From contig JADJKB010000002.1 of NCBI GenBank assembly GCA_016706225.1, positions 333,589 to 397,588 of the forward strand: a stretch of 64,000 bases of DNA, in the 5' to 3' direction. Below the pieces are notes generated by a model. It was not told where the DNA came from. It searched no databases and saw nothing but the letters and a program-made list of their open reading frames with translations. Made by a program: the position numbers and the translations under genes. This document shows, piece after piece, positions 8,506 to 17,229 of this stretch (positions are counted from its first letter, which is position 1; each line of letters starts with the position of its first letter). Source of the DNA: Myxococcales bacterium. GTDB lineage: Bacteria; Myxococcota_A; Polyangia; Polyangiales; Polyangiaceae.

Positions 8506-10517
8506 GCCGCGCCGCCGAGCTGCTCGGAGACGCCGGCCCTCTCGGTGCGTCGCTCGCGGGGTACGAGTCACGTCCGGGTCAGCTCGAAATGGCGGCTGCG
8601 GTGGAGCGTGCGCTCGCGGACGATCGAGTTCTGCTGTGCGAAGCGGGCACCGGCACGGGCAAGACCCTCGCGTACCTGGTGCCCGCGGTCCTGAGCGGCA
8701 AGAAGGTCGTGGTCTCGACCGCGACACGCGCGCTCCAGGAGCAAATTGCAACACGAGACCTGCCGCTGATCCGCAAACACCTGGGCATCGACCCCCAGGC
8801 TGCGGTGATGAAGGGGCTCGCCAACTATCTGTGTCTGCGGCGCTTCGAGGAACACCGGCGCAAATACCGTGAGCCCGCTCACGAAGCGGCCATGGCGCGG
8901 CTCGAGGCGTGGCGCAACGAGACGTCGAGCGGCGACATCAGTGAGCTCGACGGCTTGCCGGAGGACGACCCACTGTGGCGCGAGGTCACGGCTTCGAGCG
9001 ACACCCGGGTTGGTCCTGGTTGTGCGCACTTCGACGAGTGTTTTGTCACTCGCATGCGCAGGGACGCCGAGGCCGCACGCCTCGTCGTGGTGAACCACCA
9101 CCTGTTTTTTGCCGATTTGGCCCTGCGCGGACCGCATCCCGGGCGTGTGATCCCGGACTACGACGCCGTCATCTTCGACGAGGCGCACCAGCTCGAGGAC
9201 ATCGCCACGGATTTTTTCGGCGTTCGGGTATCGAGCGCTCGCATCGACGCCGTGCTGCGCGACGTGGAGACCTTGCTCGGCGTGTTTGCCACCGCAGACG
9301 CCGTCTTGCGCGGGTCGAGCGCGGTCGATGGTGCGCGGCGCGCGTCGGACGCCTTCTGGTCGCGGCTGGTGCGACAGTTGTCCAGCGCGGGCGGCCCGGA
9401 TGGGCGGCTCGCGATCGAACGCGACGTGTGGACCGGCGAGCTCGAGACGCGCTGGCACGAGCTCGACTCGGCGCTAGAAGGTGTGGTCGCGCTGCTGGAG
9501 TCGGCGCGAGGCCGCGTGAGTCAAGAGAAGGCGCGCCTGCGTCAGAGCCCCCAGAGCTTGACCGATGCCCTCGACATCGCCGGACGCCGCGTGACGGGTC
9601 TTCGTGAGCAGCTCGCTGTTGCCATCGACGGCGCGCCGGGTCGGGTCACCTGGCTGGAGACGGGCAGCCGAAGCACGGTGTTGTCGTCGTCTCCGGTCGA
9701 CGTCTCGGGTTTGTTTCGCGATCTGGTGTTCGACGCTGTGCCCGCGGTCGTGCTCACGAGCGCAACCCTGGCGACGGGCGTGGCGCGCGCCGACGAGAGC
9801 CCGTTTGCCTACCTGCGCTCGAGGCTCGGGCTGACCAACGGCTCGACCGAGGTGACGGAGCGATTGATCGACTCGCCCTTCGACTTCGGGCAGAACGCGC
9901 TCTTTTACACGCCGCGGGATCTTCCGGAGCCGAACAGTCCGGCGTTCGTTCGAGATGCGGCGCGGCGAATCGCCGAGCTAGTGGCGCTGACCGACGGCGG
10001 TGCCTTTGTGCTCACGACCAGCGTGCGTTCGATGCGGGCGCTGCACGCCATGTTGCAGGGCATGGTCGGGCGGCGCCTGCTGCTCTTGCAGGGGGAAGCG
10101 CCGAAGAGCGCTCTGCTCGACAGGTTCAGGGCCGACGGGCGCGCGGTGCTGGTCGCCACGAGCAGCTTCTGGGAAGGGGTGGACATCCCCGGTCACGCGC
10201 TGCGGCTAGTCGTGCTGGAGAAGATCCCGTTTCTCGTGCCCACCGATCCCATCGTGAAGGCGCGCTCGATGCGCCTGGAAGAACAAGGGGACAACCCCTT
10301 CATGAAGCTGTTCGTGCCCGCGGCGGCGCTGGCGCTGAAACAAGGGTTCGGTCGCTTGATCCGCACCCGGGCCGACTTCGGCGTCGTGGCGTTGTTCGAC
10401 GACCGGGTGCATCGCAAGAGCTACGGTCGACGGGTGCTTGCGGCCTTGCCGCCCGCGCGCCGAACGGACGAGCTGGCTGACGTGAGAGAGTTCTGGAGCG
10501 AACGCGCTCCGGGGTGA
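8502..10517 (+). CDS. DinG/Rad3-like ATP-dependent DNA helicase
   Basis: 671 residues from GTG 8502, which overlaps the PilZ stop; longer frames upstream only shadow PilZ. Superfamily 2 XPD/DinG type: Walker A GTGTGKT (about residues 49-55), DEAH box in FDEAHQ (about 226-229), the VVNHHLFFADL motif and the C-terminal ATPase motif GFGRLIRTRAD. In the iron-sulfur region I see Cys in NYLC and in GCAHFDEC, but the position where many relatives have a fourth Cys reads TRVG. Probable role in unwinding damaged or blocked DNA. The PilZ coupling is unusual. Confidence 0.9.
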   Translation: MSRAAELLGDAGPLGASLAGYESRPGQLEMAAAVERALADDRVLLCEAGTGTGKTLAYLVPAVLSGKKVVVSTATRALQEQIATRDLPLIRKHLGIDPQAAVMKGLANYLCLRRFEEHRRKYREPAHEAAMARLEAWRNETSSGDISELDGLPEDDPLWREVTASSDTRVGPGCAHFDECFVTRMRRDAEAARLVVVNHHLFFADLALRGPHPGRVIPDYDAVIFDEAHQLEDIATDFFGVRVSSARIDAVLRDVETLLGVFATADAVLRGSSAVDGARRASDAFWSRLVRQLSSAGGPDGRLAIERDVWTGELETRWHELDSALEGVVALLESARGRVSQEKARLRQSPQSLTDALDIAGRRVTGLREQLAVAIDGAPGRVTWLETGSRSTVLSSSPVDVSGLFRDLVFDAVPAVVLTSATLATGVARADESPFAYLRSRLGLTNGSTEVTERLIDSPFDFGQNALFYTPRDLPEPNSPAFVRDAARRIAELVALTDGGAFVLTTSVRSMRALHAMLQGMVGRRLLLLQGEAPKSALLDRFRADGRAVLVATSSFWEGVDIPGHALRLVVLEKIPFLVPTDPIVKARSMRLEEQGDNPFMKLFVPAAALALKQGFGRLIRTRADFGVVALFDDRVHRKSYGRRVLAALPPARRTDELADVREFWSERAPG

Positions 10518-10549
10518 GGCCGTGGTAGACCTCCCACGAAGCGCCACTG

Positions 10550-11704
10550 ATGCAGCCTTTTCAAGATGCCTTTCGTGAGCTCGGCCTCGATGGTCGCCTC
10601 GACGTGTTGCCGATTCCGAGCGGCTATCCCAGCCCGAAACACGTGAACCTGATCCTGCGCCGGCACGCGGGCACGACCTACCTGTTCGAGTGCGGGCCGG
10701 CGCGCCCCGACGTCATCGAGGAGACGCGGCGTGCGCTCGAGGCTCACGGCGTACGCAAGCTGGACGCGCTCTTGGTCACACACTGTCATGGCGATCACGC
10801 GGGCAGCGCCGGCATCGTTGCGGGTCACGGCCGACCGGAAGGGGAACGGGCGCCGGTGTATCTGCACTCGGCGGGCTACCGATTCTTGACCCATCCCGAG
10901 GCGGCGTTTCTCAACGAGACCTACGAGATCTTTCAGACCCGCGCCCATTGGGGCTTGCACGAGTACAACGCGTTCAGCGACGAACAGATGCTGAACAACG
11001 CGCTACGCAAGCGCTTCAGCGGCTACTTCGCCCGCACACCGAAGGGGGCGCTCTCGTTCGTCGACGCCGGCAAACTGCCGCCCGGCATGCTGGCTCTCGA
11101 GACGCCGGGGCACTCGCTGGACTGTGTGCTGTATTACGACACCGAGCTTCAGATCGCGGTCCCGGGCGACACGATCATCTGCACCGGCCTGGTCGACAAA
11201 CCCGAGACGCACGGCTACGTGATCCCGATCTTCACCGTCGCCGGCCAGTCGTACTCGGTGGCCTACGAGCGGTTTCTGGAAAGCATCCGAGTCCTGCGCG
11301 AGTTCTTTCGAACCTACAGCGTCCGCGCGGTGCTCGCGCCCCACGGCAAGTTCGCGGTGACCCGGCCCCTCGAGTGGGTCGAGTTTGCGGAGGGGTATTT
11401 CCGCGGCATCTATCGGGCGCTGCTGGATGACTTTTTCGGTGAAGCCGAGCGCCGCAACAAACCGTTTCGCGCGTGTGATCTGAACGCCTTCGTTCCTAGT
11501 GCGGGCTCCCATCCCATTTCGACGCCCAGCCACACCTTCGGCATGCTGTGTACGCTGGCCGACGAGGGTTTCCTTTCACTGGAGGAGCACCCGCACACAC
11601 GGCAGATCACCTTCACTCTCGAGGCGCTGCCGCCTGCGGACTACGTCGAACGACGTCTGGCGGAGCCGGTGAGTCGGCTGCCGATCTTCGGCGGGCCGAG
11701 CTGA
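10550..11704 (+). CDS. MBL-fold metallo-hydrolase
   Basis: 384 residues. Metallo-beta-lactamase fold: HCHGDH (His78, His80, Asp82, His83) is the HxHxDH metal site, with ETPGHSLD and VPGDTIICTG supplying later His and Asp ligands. A C-terminal extension (about residues 270-384) includes LAPHGKFAV and a helical domain like winged-helix tails of some hydrolases. Substrate unknown; thioester hydrolases and nucleases share the fold. It begins 32 nt after the helicase stop. Confidence 0.85.
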   Translation: MQPFQDAFRELGLDGRLDVLPIPSGYPSPKHVNLILRRHAGTTYLFECGPARPDVIEETRRALEAHGVRKLDALLVTHCHGDHAGSAGIVAGHGRPEGERAPVYLHSAGYRFLTHPEAAFLNETYEIFQTRAHWGLHEYNAFSDEQMLNNALRKRFSGYFARTPKGALSFVDAGKLPPGMLALETPGHSLDCVLYYDTELQIAVPGDTIICTGLVDKPETHGYVIPIFTVAGQSYSVAYERFLESIRVLREFFRTYSVRAVLAPHGKFAVTRPLEWVEFAEGYFRGIYRALLDDFFGEAERRNKPFRACDLNAFVPSAGSHPISTPSHTFGMLCTLADEGFLSLEEHPHTRQITFTLEALPPADYVERRLAEPVSRLPIFGGPS

Positions 11705-11809
11705 ACGAGCACCGCGCGCGGGCGGATGACCGAAGCCCGACGCGAGAGGGGGAGGCCGGGCCACACCGCGCTCCACTCGGCTCGGCGCTTCCCGTATGCT
11801 TTGGTGACC

Positions 11810-12979
11810 ATGCACTCTCATCATGCCCTGGTGGCGGCGTTGGCCATCCCATTCGTCACTTGGCTCTCCAGCTCCCCCGCGTTGGCTTGCGGCGGCATGA
11901 TTGGAAGCAACGAGCAGCATGCCGCCGGCATGAACGCCCAGCGGGTGCTGATCGCCGAGGGCGAGGCGAGCACTGCGATCGTCGTGAGCGTCGGTTACGA
12001 AGGCGCCGATGGCGACAATGCCTTCGTGCTACCGCTGCAGCGCGCACCCGCTCAGGTCGCCGACGCGGATCGGGCCATCTTCGACGAGTTGGAGCAGCTG
12101 ACCGCCCCGCGCATTAGTGTGATCGACCGGACCGCGCGAACGCCCTCCGGCAGCGGCTGTGGCTGCGCGGGTGGTGACAAGAGCGCCGGCGCGCCGGGCG
12201 GTGCCGGGCGGGGTGAAGAAGTCACCGTCGTTCAGCGCGGTGAGACAGAGACCTATCAATACGTCGTCGTTGGGGGAGGCTCGGGAGCCTCGCTGCAAGA
12301 GTGGCTGAGCAAGGAACAGTTCCCGGTGCCCGCGCAGCTCCAAGCTTCGCTCGACAGCTACGCCAAGCGCGACTGGCTGTTTCTGGCGGCTCGAATTCGG
12401 CCCACCGCGTCGGCGGGTTCCCTCGCGCCGATCGAGATCCACTATGCCAAGCTGCCGCTCGAGGAGCTCGAGTACCCGTTCGCGCTCTCAGCGGAGTCCG
12501 TCAAAGAGCCGGCGCGGGTGGAGGTGCTGCTGTACCTGGCTGGCGCGAGGCCATTTCTTCCGGCCAACTACCGCGCGGCGCGCATCGCAGCCGGGGTGAA
12601 GGCCATCTCTCCGACGCGCAGCAACTACGACGAAGTCTTCACGCGCATGACGGAGACGGGTGCGTTCGTACTCGAGAGCGGAATGGTGAACTTTCGAGCC
12701 AGCTTCTTCGCCGAGCGCAGCACGGCCCCGCCGAGCCCGCTGGCGACGACTGCGCCTCGAATGTTCCCCAAGGGGATCCACCTCGCGCGCCTGCGGGGTC
12801 GGCTCGGTCACGCGCAGCTCGTCGACATGAAGTTCAAATCCGTAGCGGAGGCGGCGATCGCGACGAGCAACGACATCACCGTGTTCTGGGACCCACCGAC
12901 GACCAGCGGAGCGTTCGGCGCGCTGTTCGGCCTCACTCTGCTCAGGCGTCGCTCACGGCCCGAGCGCGCGAAACGCTGA
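11810..12979 (+). CDS. DUF2330 domain exported protein
   Basis: 389 residues from the ATG at 11810, chosen because a signal peptide ending SPALACGG begins there. After cleavage, CGGMI...QRVLIAEG matches the start typical of DUF2330 proteins, common in myxobacteria and of unknown function. A short Cys/Gly-rich insert (GCGCAGG) lies in the middle. The C-terminus has a short hydrophobic helix then RRRSRPERAKR, suggesting an inner-membrane anchor, but no Cys precedes the helix as in MYXO-CTERM. Convergent with the next gene. Confidence 0.8.
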   Translation: MHSHHALVAALAIPFVTWLSSSPALACGGMIGSNEQHAAGMNAQRVLIAEGEASTAIVVSVGYEGADGDNAFVLPLQRAPAQVADADRAIFDELEQLTAPRISVIDRTARTPSGSGCGCAGGDKSAGAPGGAGRGEEVTVVQRGETETYQYVVVGGGSGASLQEWLSKEQFPVPAQLQASLDSYAKRDWLFLAARIRPTASAGSLAPIEIHYAKLPLEELEYPFALSAESVKEPARVEVLLYLAGARPFLPANYRAARIAAGVKAISPTRSNYDEVFTRMTETGAFVLESGMVNFRASFFAERSTAPPSPLATTAPRMFPKGIHLARLRGRLGHAQLVDMKFKSVAEAAIATSNDITVFWDPPTTSGAFGALFGLTLLRRRSRPERAKR

Positions 12980-12998
12980 GAGTCGCCCACACCCGGTG

Positions 12999-13781
12999 TC
13001 AGGCGACCTGCGCCGCGAGGGTTCCGGACCAATCAAAACGGCTGCTGGCGATCTGGATCGAGCGAGGGTCCACGAGGCACTGCGCGCGCAGCGAGCGAGT
13101 CTCGACCTCGAGCAGATGGCAGCCGCTGCGCGCGGCGGCACGCGCAGCGCGGCGGGCGTTGTCGCGCCAGGCGCGGGCGCCGCTCGCACCAAAGAGCTCC
13201 GTCGCCAGATTCTCGAGCGGCCAGCGCTCTCCGCTGAGCAAGAGGCCCAGCCACTCGGTGAACTCGGCGGGGATACAGCCGCTCGCGAAGCCGCTGCCGC
13301 CCCACGCCGGCAAGCCTGCCTCCCAGCCGGGCAGCGCCAGGGCCGGCGCGACGTCGGCGGTCGAGCTCAAGAGGTGCCGAATGGCGCGGGAGAGGTGGCG
13401 CACGGCGCGCGGAGCACCGGCGAGAGCAAAACGCTCCGGGTGCGCGAGGAAGGCGAGTGAGCGACCCACGCCCTCACCCCAGCTGGGGCCACTCGTAGCA
13501 GACAGCCAAGCGATCTCGTTCCACACGCGGCGTCCGTAGTTTGCAGCGTCGTCGCTCGAGCGTGTCGTCTCGGCGAGCGCACGCGCCCGCACGGCGCCGT
13601 CGAGGCGAGCCGCAATGCCTGCAGCCCGCTCGATGACCTCAGTTGCACCGGCCGAGGCTGGACCACGTGCCGCCAACGAGAGCGCAATGGCCTCGCGCTT
13701 GCGGGGCGCAGCCACGTAGCGACTCACGTCGTCAACGAGCGTGGGGTCGACCAGAACCAGGAGTCGCTGCGGCATCGACAT
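12999..13781 (-). CDS. Hypothetical protein, Ala/Arg-rich
   Basis: 260 residues from the ATG at 13781 (MSMPQRLLVLVDP). An in-frame ATG lies 6 nt later, and a longer frame reaches 13865 with an unconvincing N-terminus. Mostly alpha-helical, no membrane span, several Trp-containing segments (VWNEIAWLS, EWLGLLLSGERWPLEN). No family recognised. Convergent with DUF2330 and transcribed in the same direction as the upstream receiver gene. Confidence 0.55.
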   Translation of the reverse strand: MSMPQRLLVLVDPTLVDDVSRYVAAPRKREAIALSLAARGPASAGATEVIERAAGIAARLDGAVRARALAETTRSSDDAANYGRRVWNEIAWLSATSGPSWGEGVGRSLAFLAHPERFALAGAPRAVRHLSRAIRHLLSSTADVAPALALPGWEAGLPAWGGSGFASGCIPAEFTEWLGLLLSGERWPLENLATELFGASGARAWRDNARRAARAAARSGCHLLEVETRSLRAQCLVDPRSIQIASSRFDWSGTLAAQVA

Positions 13782-13971
13782 GCCGGCGTCGGCTGCAATG
13801 GACGTGCCTGCTTGGTGGGAGGGGAAAACTGCGATGACTGCTGCAGCTCGTGGCCCGGACGCCAACCTTGGGTTTGCGCCTCGTGTTGGCGCGCCGGGCG
13901 CCGTTCCACGAGGCGGATCTCCGGTCGTCTGCGGTCGGGACGCGGTGCGCCCTGCCGGCCGATCTGCGCCG

Positions 13972-14817
13972 TTACTTCTTCTTGCGCTTGGGCGCCGGCT
14001 TCGCGGGCTTGGCGCGCTTGGCGGTCTTCTTGGCTTTGGGCGCCTGCTTCGCGGGCTTGGCGCGCTTGGCAGTCTTCTTGGCTTTGGGCGTCGGCTTCGC
14101 GGGCTTGGCGCGCTTGGCGGTCTTCTTGGCTTTGGGCGCCGGCTTCGCGGGCTTGGCGGTCTTCTTGGCTTTGGGCGCCTGCTTCGCGGTCTTGCTGGGC
14201 TTGGCGACTTTCGCTTTCTTGCTCGGCGCCGCGGCTTTGGCCTCTACGACCTTGCCCTTCTTCGCGCTCTTCTTTGGGTTCTTCTTTGCGCTCTTTGCGC
14301 TCTTTGCGTTCTCTGCGTTCTCTGCGTTCTCCGCGTTCTTCTTGGGAGCCGCCTTCTTCGCTGCGGGTTTAGCCGCCTTCGCCTTCTTCGGTGTCCCCGC
14401 ATTCGGGCTGTCACCTCGCCCGACCTGACCCGCACGCCGACGCGCCAGCGTCTCTTGAACGCGCGCATCCAACATCGAAAACTCGAAGGGCTTGTCGAGG
14501 TAAGCATCCGCGCCGTAGAGCGGAGACGTCATCTCGTTCAGGTGCTCCCCGATCCCCGTCAGCATCACGACGCCCGTGTGCGCCAGCGACACGGCCTCAC
14601 GGATCTTGCGACACACCTCCCAGCCGCTCATGCCCGGCATCATCACGTCGAGCACCACCAGGTCCGGCAGGTGCTCGTGCGCAAGGGTCCAGGCCTCATC
14701 CCCGTCCGTTGCCTCGACGACGCGATAGCCTCTGCGTTTGAGGTGTCCGACCACCAGCGCGCGTGTGCTCGGCTCGTCGTCCGCCACCAAAACTAGAGTC
14801 TTCGTCTCGTCGGGCAT
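13972..14817 (-). CDS. CheY-like receiver fused to a histone-H1-like Lys/Ala/Pro tail
   Basis: 281 residues. Residues 1-125 are a complete response-regulator receiver: acidic pair Asp13-Asp14, phospho-acceptor Asp57 in VVLDVMMPG, Thr87, and Lys109 in LDKPF. From about residue 135 to the end the protein is almost only Lys, Ala and Pro, with three NAE triplets, then about four copies of a KAKKTAKRAKPAK-type unit ending KRKKK. This resembles bacterial H1-like tails (AlgP/AlgR3, Hc1/Hc2) that bind DNA without sequence specificity. No conventional output domain and no adjacent kinase. Phosphorylation-controlled nucleoid or DNA binding is inference. Confidence 0.85.
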   Translation of the reverse strand: MPDETKTLVLVADDEPSTRALVVGHLKRRGYRVVEATDGDEAWTLAHEHLPDLVVLDVMMPGMSGWEVCRKIREAVSLAHTGVVMLTGIGEHLNEMTSPLYGADAYLDKPFEFSMLDARVQETLARRRAGQVGRGDSPNAGTPKKAKAAKPAAKKAAPKKNAENAENAENAKSAKSAKKNPKKSAKKGKVVEAKAAAPSKKAKVAKPSKTAKQAPKAKKTAKPAKPAPKAKKTAKRAKPAKPTPKAKKTAKRAKPAKQAPKAKKTAKRAKPAKPAPKRKKK

Positions 14818-15202
14818 CGCTCGCTCCTGTCTGACCGTTTGGGCGCCAATGTGAGACCAGCGGTGTGCGGTGGGTCAAGCCCGACCGACCCCCGCGGGTT
14901 CGATTGGAAAGAATCTGCCCGGGACGGGCGTCACGCACCGGGGTACTCGTGCGAAGGAGAGCCGTTGACGCCCGAGCTTTCGCCGCCAAGGTTGGCTGGG
15001 CCCACCGGGTCCATCCCAGCAGGAGCTCGCTGCCGCCCAATCAGGGTAACGGCGCGAACTCTCAGGCCTTTGGGCCGGGCGCCGCCGGCAATTGCACCCA
15101 CCCCGGCGAGCGCCCTTACGGGCTACCATCGCCAACCACCCCAGCGTCACCGAAAGCAGACGGAACTTTCGTGCGTTACAACCGTCAAGTCGAGAACCCA
15201 AC
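14818..15202. other. Divergent intergenic region
   Basis: 385 bp between the receiver gene (minus strand) and the MoxR/VWA operon (plus strand); it should hold both promoters. A stem of the GCTGGG...CCCAGC type lies at about 15000-15025. A GGAGAG (about 14956) and an ACTCTCAGGC (about 15059) recall glycine-riboswitch pieces, but other conserved parts are missing. No clear -35/-10 pair or RNA gene seen. Confidence 0.4.
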
Positions 15203-17137
15203 GTGAACCCGTCTGACCGCGACGCTTCCATCAAGAGCCTGCGGCGTGCCGCGCTCTGGACCGCGATCCGCCTGCGTCTGGACCTGACCCTCGGTCGCGC
15301 CTTTCTCCTGCTCCCGGTTCCACTCGTGTACGCGGTCGGCGCCTTGACCTACGTCAAGGTGGCCCGTCCCCCTGCGGAGACCATCCAGACGCTCGGGTTC
15401 GCGGGTTTGGTACCGCTGTTGTTCTTCTTGGTGGGCACGGCGCACGCTTGGCTCAAATCCAGACCGGAGCACGCCGGCGCGATCGCCCTCGACCGCCACC
15501 ACGGCTTGCACGATCGGATCACGAGCGCGCTCTCCTTTTCCGCAGAGGAGCCCGGCAAACGCTCGATGTTGATGAACGCCGCCATCGACGACGCGATCGT
15601 CAACGCCAAACAGCTGCAGCCGCGGCGGGCCGCGCCGTTTCACCTGCCCCGTGAAGTTCCGCTCGTCGCCTTCTTGATCGCCGGGCTCGTGGGTGTGGCG
15701 CTGCTCGAGGTGCGCACGACCAAGGTGCTGCCGCCGGAGAAGACCTTCGACGCCATGGTGATGAGCCCCGACGACATCGAGCTCTTCAAGGACATGGCGA
15801 AAGAGCTCGAGCAAAAGAGCCAAGACCCGGAGGTTCAGTCGGCGGTCCGGAAGTTCAACCAGCTGATCGAGGACATCGCCGATCGCCGCCTCGACCGCAG
15901 CGAGGTGTTCAAGCGGCTGGAAGAGCTCGAACGCCAGCTGATGAAGGGCGCGGAGGCCGACAAAGAGGCGCTCGAAGAGGGGCTCAAAAACATGGCTCAG
16001 GAGCTCGAAAAGAGCGAGCTGTCGAAGCCCATCGCCGAGCCGCTCAAACAGAAGAACCTCGCCGACGCCGAGAAGGCCATGCGTGAGCTGGCCGAGAAGC
16101 TGAAGAACAAGAAGCAGCCGCCGACCAAGGCCCAGCTCGACAAACTTCGCGAGGCGGTGAAGAAGGCCAGCGAGAAGAGCGCCGAGACGCTGAAGAAGCT
16201 CGAGGCGGAGCGGCAGAAGGTCGAAGAGGAGCAGAAGCGCCTGCTGAAAAAGAAGCAGGAGAACGACGGCGGCCTGTCGGAGAGCGACAAGAGCCTGCTG
16301 AAGAAGAAGGACCGACAGCTCGAGCGCCTCGATCGCGAAAAGGATCAGGCCAAGCGCGCGCAACGTCAGCTCTCGAAGCTGGACCGCGAGCTAGCCAAGG
16401 CCGCCGAAGATCTGCTCAAAGAGATGGGCGCTTCCGCCGAGGACTTCGATCAGGCTGCCGAGGACATCAACCGCATGGCGCAGGAAGAGATGTCCGACCA
16501 AGAGAAGGAAGAGCTGCGTCGCCGCCTGCAAGAGATGCGTGAGGTGATGCGGCAGCAGGGCAAGGGCGGCAAAGCTCGGATGCAGCGCATGCTCAAGTTC
16601 GGCAAACAAGCGCGGGGCGGCAAGGGCGGCGATCAAGGCGACGAAGATGGTCAGGGCGGCAAGAAGGGCCAGGGCATGAAACCCGGCGGCTCGGGCGGCG
16701 ATCTGGTGATGGGGCAAGGCTCCGGCGGCAAATCGATCCCGATGCCGGGCCAGGGTTCGGGTCAAGGCCAGGGTCAGGGCCAAGGCCAGGGCCAGGGTCA
16801 AGGTCAGGGCGAAGGCGGGGACAAACCCGGTGGCGGGGCCGGCAAAGGCGGCGACAGCTACGGCACCGGCCACGATGAAAACCTGAAGGGTGAAGCCAGC
16901 AACCTGAAGGGCAGCACCAAGGACGTCACCGCCGCAGCGCAGGACACGGGGCAGGGCGGCGCGTCGAGCCAGGTGATCTACGGCGCTGCGCAGCGCGGCT
17001 TCGTCGGGCGGGGCTACAAGAAGGTCTACACGGACTACAAGACCGTGGCTGAGCGTGTGATGAACGAGGACCAGATCCCGCCGGGGTACCGCTTCTACGT
17101 GCAGCGCTACTTTCAGCTGATCCGGCCGAGGGATTGA
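15203..17137 (+). CDS. Membrane-anchored coiled-coil protein with Gln-Gly repeat region (first gene of MoxR/VWA operon)
   Basis: 644 residues from GTG 15203; the frame upstream lacks family-like sequence. Two or three transmembrane segments near residues 32-50, 64-83 and 152-170 resemble DUF4175-type proteins. A long charged coiled coil rich in Lys/Glu (about 180-470) follows, then a low-complexity region with GQ repeats (about 505-530) and a conserved-looking tail (GFVGRGYKKVYTDYK to PPGYRFYVQRYF). Its place ahead of moxR suggests a partner or substrate of the MoxR-VWA machinery. Function not established. Confidence 0.75.
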   Translation: MNPSDRDASIKSLRRAALWTAIRLRLDLTLGRAFLLLPVPLVYAVGALTYVKVARPPAETIQTLGFAGLVPLLFFLVGTAHAWLKSRPEHAGAIALDRHHGLHDRITSALSFSAEEPGKRSMLMNAAIDDAIVNAKQLQPRRAAPFHLPREVPLVAFLIAGLVGVALLEVRTTKVLPPEKTFDAMVMSPDDIELFKDMAKELEQKSQDPEVQSAVRKFNQLIEDIADRRLDRSEVFKRLEELERQLMKGAEADKEALEEGLKNMAQELEKSELSKPIAEPLKQKNLADAEKAMRELAEKLKNKKQPPTKAQLDKLREAVKKASEKSAETLKKLEAERQKVEEEQKRLLKKKQENDGGLSESDKSLLKKKDRQLERLDREKDQAKRAQRQLSKLDRELAKAAEDLLKEMGASAEDFDQAAEDINRMAQEEMSDQEKEELRRRLQEMREVMRQQGKGGKARMQRMLKFGKQARGGKGGDQGDEDGQGGKKGQGMKPGGSGGDLVMGQGSGGKSIPMPGQGSGQGQGQGQGQGQGQGQGEGGDKPGGGAGKGGDSYGTGHDENLKGEASNLKGSTKDVTAAAQDTGQGGASSQVIYGAAQRGFVGRGYKKVYTDYKTVAERVMNEDQIPPGYRFYVQRYFQLIRPRD

Positions 17138-17229
17138 GGCGTTGAAGACAGCGAGCACCGTGCTCGGTGAGCGTGCGGGCCACGCTCGCCCGGTCTCTCC
17201 GCTGGAGAATGGAATCGGAAAGAGGGCAG

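Noticed and set aside
13860..14428. Plus-strand Leu/Ala-rich hydrophobic frames opposite the H1-like tail
   Set aside because: Shadows of the Lys/Ala/Pro repeat; no start signals, and the minus strand has a complete receiver domain in frame with the tail.
14955..15085. Glycine-riboswitch-like pieces (GGAGAG and ACTCTCAGGC) upstream of the VWA operon
   Set aside because: The conserved CCGAAGG and AAAAGGAC elements are not matched, spacing is long, and the downstream genes are unrelated to glycine. An Infernal search with the Rfam glycine model (RF00504) would settle it; a significant hit would reverse this.
15185..16363. 392-codon minus-strand frame over the coiled-coil gene
   Set aside because: Leu-rich shadow of Lys/Glu-rich coiled-coil codons on the plus strand.
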